Below, piece by piece: positions 60,505 to 64,000 of a stretch of DNA of 64,000 nucleotides. Position numbers and translations under genes: made by a program. The notes beneath the pieces are model-generated. The model saw only the letters and a program-made list of their open reading frames with translations, searched no databases and was not told where the DNA came from. The stretch is taken from contig JANXCF010000007.1 of the NCBI GenBank assembly GCA_025059995.1, positions 37,994 through 101,993 on the forward strand, read 5' to 3'. The DNA comes from Leptospiraceae bacterium. GTDB lineage: Bacteria > Spirochaetota > Leptospiria > Leptospirales > Leptonemataceae. Numbering within the stretch: the stretch's first letter is position 1; every line of letters begins with the position of its first letter.

Positions 60505-61029
60505 ATGGTTATGAGAAGATTTTTGTTTGTGTTGGTTTTGCTATTTGGGTTTTGTGCTTCTCCTCAAAAAGAGGTTTCAACGACTCAAGAAACCACCGAT
60601 AAAGCCAACGAGAAAACTGCAGAAGCCAAGAGGGGTTGCGTAGAAGGAAATTGCGTGGACGGTTATGGCAAATACGTCTACGACACGGGGGACGTTTACG
60701 AAGGGGAGTTCAAAAATGGTCTTCGTAATGGCAAAGGCAAAATGACCTACACCAACGGAGATGTCTTCGAGGGAACCTACAAAGACGACCTTCGAGAGGG
60801 AGAAGGCGTGTATCGATTCCAGAACGGAGAGGTTTTTAAGGGGAACTTCAAACAAGGACTACGGGAAGGAAAGGGAACGCATACCTTCGCTGATGGTTCA
60901 GTATATGAGGGAGAATTCTTGGGGGATGGTGTTTCTGGCAAAGGAGTCCTTCGTGTGAACGAAAATCAGGTCTTAGAGTCCTGTGAGCTCCAACAACGAA
61001 AGGTTTTGTGCGAGGTCAAACCCCAGTAG
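60505..61029 (+). CDS. MORN-repeat lipoprotein
   Basis: The 174-residue product has a short lipoprotein signal (FLFVLVLLFGFC) and then about five MORN repeats of the form YEGEFKNGLRNGKGKMTY, VFEGTYKDDLREGEGVYRF and VFKGNFKQGLREGKGTHTF, at residues about 64-150. MORN repeats bind lipids or proteins and are common in spirochaete outer-surface proteins. The DNA is visibly richer in G+C than the left half of the window. An in-frame ATG two codons later could also be the start. Confidence 0.85.
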   Translation: MVMRRFLFVLVLLFGFCASPQKEVSTTQETTDKANEKTAEAKRGCVEGNCVDGYGKYVYDTGDVYEGEFKNGLRNGKGKMTYTNGDVFEGTYKDDLREGEGVYRFQNGEVFKGNFKQGLREGKGTHTFADGSVYEGEFLGDGVSGKGVLRVNENQVLESCELQQRKVLCEVKPQ

Positions 61030-61081
61030 TCAGAAATCGATTCGCTCTTAAAGAAAATTCAAAAAATTTGTATCTTTCTAT

Positions 61082-62209
61082 ATGAACGAAACCAAACATT
61101 GGTTGGAGATTGAAAAAACTTATCAAGCTCTTCGCACACAACTCGAGGACATCTGGAAGAGTCACGAATTCGACTCCAAACTTGCCCAACTTCAAGACTT
61201 AGAACACCTCATGCAACAAGAGGGGTTCTGGGATGATCCCGAAAATGCCAGACGCATAAGCCAACAAAAAACTGCCATAGAAAAACAGCTGGAACCCTGG
61301 CTCAAAATCCGCCAATCCATCGAAGACTTCCCAACCTTGATTGAACTCGTCAAGGAAGAAGCCAGCGAAGAAAACCAAAAACTCCTCCTGGAAGAACTCC
61401 AACAGCTCCAAAGCACCATTGAACAAAAACTCATTTCGTTAGGACTCATGGGGGAGGATGACCACCGCAATGCCATTGTCACCATTGTGCCGGGAGCAGG
61501 GGGAACCGAGAGCCAAGACTGGGCAGAAATGCTGTTTCGCATGTATCAACGCTGGAGCTCCAAACATGGCTATGAGATAGAAATCATGGATTATCAACCC
61601 GGGGAAGAAGCCGGCATCAAATCCGTCACGTTTTTGGTCAAGGGAGAAAATGCTTTTGGCTACCTAAAGTGCGAAAATGGGGTCCATCGTCTGGTCCGAC
61701 AATCTCCTTTCAATGCCAACAACAAGAGGCATACGTCATTTGCGGCTGTTCACGTTGCCCCCGAGATTGACGATAGCGTGCAAGTTGAAATCAACGAAAA
61801 GGACCTTCGGATTGATACGTATCGTTCAAGTGGTGCCGGAGGACAACACGTGAATAAAACCGAATCCGCTGTTCGTATCGTGCATATTCCCACGGGGATC
61901 GTGGTTCAATGCCAAAATGAACGCTCCCAGCATCGAAACAAGGAAATGGCAATGAAGCTCCTTCGCTCAAAACTCTACGAACTCGAGAAACAAAAAAAGA
62001 AAGAAGAAATCGAATCCAAAGCCGGCGAAAAGAATGACGTTTCTTGGGGGAATCAAATCCGAAGCTACGTATTTTTCCCTTACAAGCTGGTAAAGGATCT
62101 ACGGACGGATTATGAAACCTCGGATGTGGAAAGTGTGATGGACGGCGAAATCGACGAGTTTCTAAAAGAATACCTAAAAATCCTCGCTAAAGAAGCATCA
62201 AAAACATGA
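61082..62209 (+). CDS. prfB: Peptide chain release factor 2
   Basis: The 375-residue factor ends translation at UGA and UAA codons. The tripeptide anticodon SPF is at residues 208-210 (RLVRQSPFN) and the catalytic GGQ at 253-255 (GAGGQHVNKTES). The gene is read through in one frame, so it lacks the programmed +1 frameshift that autoregulates prfB in many bacteria. It converges on the HiPIP gene, with a small hairpin between. Confidence 0.95.
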   Translation: MNETKHWLEIEKTYQALRTQLEDIWKSHEFDSKLAQLQDLEHLMQQEGFWDDPENARRISQQKTAIEKQLEPWLKIRQSIEDFPTLIELVKEEASEENQKLLLEELQQLQSTIEQKLISLGLMGEDDHRNAIVTIVPGAGGTESQDWAEMLFRMYQRWSSKHGYEIEIMDYQPGEEAGIKSVTFLVKGENAFGYLKCENGVHRLVRQSPFNANNKRHTSFAAVHVAPEIDDSVQVEINEKDLRIDTYRSSGAGGQHVNKTESAVRIVHIPTGIVVQCQNERSQHRNKEMAMKLLRSKLYELEKQKKKEEIESKAGEKNDVSWGNQIRSYVFFPYKLVKDLRTDYETSDVESVMDGEIDEFLKEYLKILAKEASKT

Positions 62210-62213
62210 AGTA

Positions 62214-62232
62214 GTGGTGCACGAAGCACCAC
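62214..62232. terminator. Short hairpin between prfB and HiPIP gene
   Basis: GTGGTGC (62214-62220) and GCACCAC (62226-62232) form a 7-bp stem with a 5-nt loop between two convergent genes. It has no T run on either side, so termination is likely weak. Confidence 0.4.
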
Positions 62233-62240
62233 CGAAGAAT

Positions 62241-62549
62241 TTATCCTTTGGGAACCCAAGAAGTGCACCATCCATTCGGATGAATGGGACCTTTGATGAG
62301 ATTACATCCACCGCAAGCTCCCTTGGTTTTTGGTGGAACCCAGAGCGCACAATTGCTACAGAGTTTCTTTGGGTCTGGGGATTTGTCAGTGTATTTGAGA
62401 TCCTTTCTTTGCTTGATTTCCTCAGGCTTTAAGCCGGATACATCATCACACTTTGCTTGAGAAAAGAGCTCTGTTGTCAAGAGGGTTCCTAAACCAATTG
62501 CTCCAACGGTTTTGATAAAATGCTTACGGGATATTTTTTCGAAATCCAT
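62241..62549 (-). CDS. High-potential iron-sulfur protein (HiPIP)
   Basis: The 102-residue protein carries one [4Fe-4S] cluster and transfers electrons in the periplasm. Four ligands are seen in CSNC, GGC (also preceded by an AC) and GWC, in the spacing of HiPIPs. The N-terminus SRKHFIKTVGAIGLGTLL is like a Tat signal with RK in place of RR. ATG 62549 is chosen because GGAGG lies 5 nt upstream; an upstream ATG lacks a site. HiPIPs are best known from phototrophs, so one in a probable spirochaete is notable. Confidence 0.83.
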   Translation of the reverse strand: MDFEKISRKHFIKTVGAIGLGTLLTTELFSQAKCDDVSGLKPEEIKQRKDLKYTDKSPDPKKLCSNCALWVPPKTKGACGGCNLIKGPIHPNGWCTSWVPKG

Positions 62550-62561
62550 CCTAACCTCCAT

Positions 62562-62795
62562 CGATAAGTTTAAGTTGTGGTTCGAAAACTAAATTGAAAA
62601 ACATCATTGTCAATGGAAAAAAATTAAGTTTTCAAATTTCTTGATGAAAATGAATTTGAGATTCAGTTTCACATGTGATTAAATAAATAAAACGATTTTA
62701 TAAAAAACTGCAAGAAAATTGAATTCGAATGAAAGATTTGGATTTTAGAGTAAATTCGATTTGATTTTTTTAGGTAAATTTTTTTTACGTCGATT
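62562..62795. other. AT-rich intergenic region before yebC
   Basis: About 234 bp between the divergent HiPIP and yebC genes. I see no gene, repeat or clear promoter. It is much more AT-rich than the genes on either side. Confidence 0.5.
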
Positions 62796-63551
62796 ATGGC
62801 CGGGCATTCCAAATGGGCAAATATCCGCCATCGAAAAGAGTCCGTTGATAAGCGAAAGGGTCGGTTGTTTGCAAAACTATCTCGGGAAATCATGGTGGCA
62901 GCTCGTTTAGGAGGAGCAGATCCATCGGGAAATCCTCGACTTCGCATTGCGATTTCCAAGGCAAGAGCCGCCAACATGCCATCGGATAACATCGAAAAAG
63001 CCATCAAGAAGGGGATTGGGGAGACCAGCGAACAAAACTACGAAGAGGTTCTTTACGAAGCCTACGGTCCCGGTGGAGTTGGGATTTTGATTGAAGCCAT
63101 GACCGATAAGAGAACCCGCACAACCCCCGAAATCAAAAGCATCCTGAGTAAAGCCAATGCCAGCTTTGCCACCCCGAACTCTGTGTTGAAGTTCTTCGAA
63201 AAAAAAGGACAAATCTTGATTTCAAAAACTGCGATTGAAGAAAACAAACTCTTAGAAATCGCTCTCGAAAATGGAGCCGATGATGTGCGCATTGAAGACG
63301 AAAATTACGAGGTTCTGGTGGATCCAAAAGAATTCAGCAACCTCATGGAGGCATTCAACTCTCATGGCATCCCAGTCATTGAATCAGGGATTCGTTATCT
63401 GCCCATAGAAGGCACGGAAATCCAAGTGGATGCAGAAAAAGCCGATAAGATCCTAAAACTTCTTGATGTACTGGAAAATCACGATGACGTTCAAGCTGTT
63501 TATCATAATATGCTCTTCACGAAAGAAATCGAAGAGGTTTTAGCAAGATGA
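62796..63551 (+). CDS. yebC: YebC/PmpR family protein
   Basis: The 251-residue protein matches YebC: MAGHSKWANIRHRK at the start, GNPRLRIAISKARAANMPSDNIEKAI and EAYGPGGVGILIEAMTDKRTRT. The family was called a transcription regulator, and some members help ribosomes pass proline stretches. It overlaps ruvC by 4 bp (ATGA), the usual yebC-ruvC pairing. Confidence 0.95.
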   Translation: MAGHSKWANIRHRKESVDKRKGRLFAKLSREIMVAARLGGADPSGNPRLRIAISKARAANMPSDNIEKAIKKGIGETSEQNYEEVLYEAYGPGGVGILIEAMTDKRTRTTPEIKSILSKANASFATPNSVLKFFEKKGQILISKTAIEENKLLEIALENGADDVRIEDENYEVLVDPKEFSNLMEAFNSHGIPVIESGIRYLPIEGTEIQVDAEKADKILKLLDVLENHDDVQAVYHNMLFTKEIEEVLAR

Positions 63552-64000
63552 AGATTTTGGGCGTGGATCCGGGCTTAGAACGAACAGGCTGGGGTATCAT
63601 AGAAACCAAGGATCGTCGTCTTTTAGAAGCAGGATTGATTACAACTGCTCCAGAGTTCTCTTTCCAGCGTAGGTTGTTTATCATTTCCCGGGACTTTGAA
63701 TTTGTGCTTCATCGATACCCCATCCAGTGGGTTTACGTGGAAAAACTTTATTTTTCTTCGAAAACAGCCAAAAACATGGCTGATGTTCTCCAGGCACGAG
63801 GAGTGATTTTATCCGTTGTGGGAAAATACGAAATCCCACTTAAAGAAATCCCACCGACCCAAATCAAAAAATCCATCACCAACAACGGAAGAGCCAAAAA
63901 AGAAGACGTCATTCGCACCCTGAAAAAACTTTATGGCATTGAGGACCCAAGCTTCACGGATGATGTTTATGATGCCATTGCCGTAGCTCTGTCTTTTACT
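63548..64000 (+). CDS. ruvC: Holliday junction resolvase RuvC (3' truncated by window edge)
   Basis: The first 151 residues of the endonuclease that cuts four-way DNA junctions are present. Acidic active-site residues are visible: D7 in GVDPGLERTGWG, the glutamate in VYVEKLYF, and two aspartates in TDDVYDAIAVAL near the window end. The conserved KTAKNMADVLQARGV stretch follows the second box. The rest lies beyond base 64000. ATG 63548 overlaps the yebC stop. Confidence 0.93.
   Translation, partial: MKILGVDPGLERTGWGIIETKDRRLLEAGLITTAPEFSFQRRLFIISRDFEFVLHRYPIQWVYVEKLYFSSKTAKNMADVLQARGVILSVVGKYEIPLKEIPPTQIKKSITNNGRAKKEDVIRTLKKLYGIEDPSFTDDVYDAIAVALSFT

Noticed and set aside
61082..61200. Programmed frameshift in prfB
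   Set aside because: The whole gene is open in one frame with a normal start, and no internal in-frame UGA slip site is present.
61192..61542. A 116-residue reverse reading frame inside prfB
   Set aside because: It is rich in S and W from antisense of helical codons and lies wholly within a well-supported gene.
1..64000. CRISPR arrays, insertion sequences, prophage or rRNA
   Set aside because: No regularly spaced repeats, transposase, integrase, phage structural genes or rRNA segments were seen.

Overview
The window looks like chromosomal DNA of a low-GC spirochaete of the Leptospira lineage. This is an inference. It rests on a flagellar cap gene (fliD), many lipoproteins with relaxed lipoboxes, a membrane O-acyltransferase paired with a DUF1574-type SGNH protein, a DUF1564-like protein beside a tRNA cluster, and housekeeping genes scattered among short operons on both strands. 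I see no insertion sequence, prophage, CRISPR array, rRNA or replication origin. Six tRNAs are present. Base composition is uneven: the cbb3 oxidase maturation genes (about 27.4-29.7 kb) are very AT-rich and use almost only AGA/AGG for arginine, while the last 6 kb (lepB to ruvC) is clearly richer in G+C.

Layout. 0-3 kb: two AMP-forming acyl-CoA synthetases facing each other. 3-9 kb: dps, then a forward run of HEAT-repeat protein, SH3 protein, pseudouridine synthase, MBOAT acyltransferase and SGNH partner. 9-13.5 kb (reverse): mltG, a glycosyltransferase, a Na+-dependent transporter with its tiny MetS-like subunit, a LolA-like protein and a 39-residue basic protein. 13.5-20.3 kb: a hypothetical membrane protein, two small proteins, a lipoprotein, then secreted VWA protein - NtrB-like kinase - NtrC-like sigma-54 activator - recO. 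20.3-24 kb: a glycosyltransferase operon and an acyltransferase-3 protein. 24-32.3 kb: a candidate structured leader RNA, tRNA-Ile2, ccoNOQP, then ccoG-ccoH-ccoS-unknown-ccoI for oxidase maturation. 32-37 kb: phosphohexomutase, purM, rlmN and an exported peroxiredoxin. 37-41 kb (reverse): a degenerate CCA-enzyme relative, a second MBOAT protein and an alpha/beta-hydrolase-like protein lacking its nucleophile. 41-46 kb: thioesterase, amidase, hypothetical protein, J-domain protein, then AI-2E family protein and a cyclic-nucleotide-binding protein. 46.2-47.4 kb: five tRNAs and a DUF1564-like gene. 47.4-51.2 kb: tig, clpP, clpX, DUF1820. 51.2-57 kb: fliD followed by three signalling or unknown genes. 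57-64 kb: cysteine desulfurase-like protein, lepB, two lipoproteins, prfB, a HiPIP, yebC and the start of ruvC.

The most interesting signals are pseudoenzymes beside their active partners. The ClpP next to clpX has Asn and Leu where catalytic Ser and Asp belong, while ClpX keeps its ClpP-docking loop. The CCA-enzyme relative has lost both nucleotidyltransferase and HD residues. The hydrolase coupled to the second MBOAT protein has Gly in place of its nucleophile. A promoter-leader-terminator arrangement with competing pairings precedes the tRNA-Ile2/cbb3 block. All family names come from reading motifs; no database search was possible.
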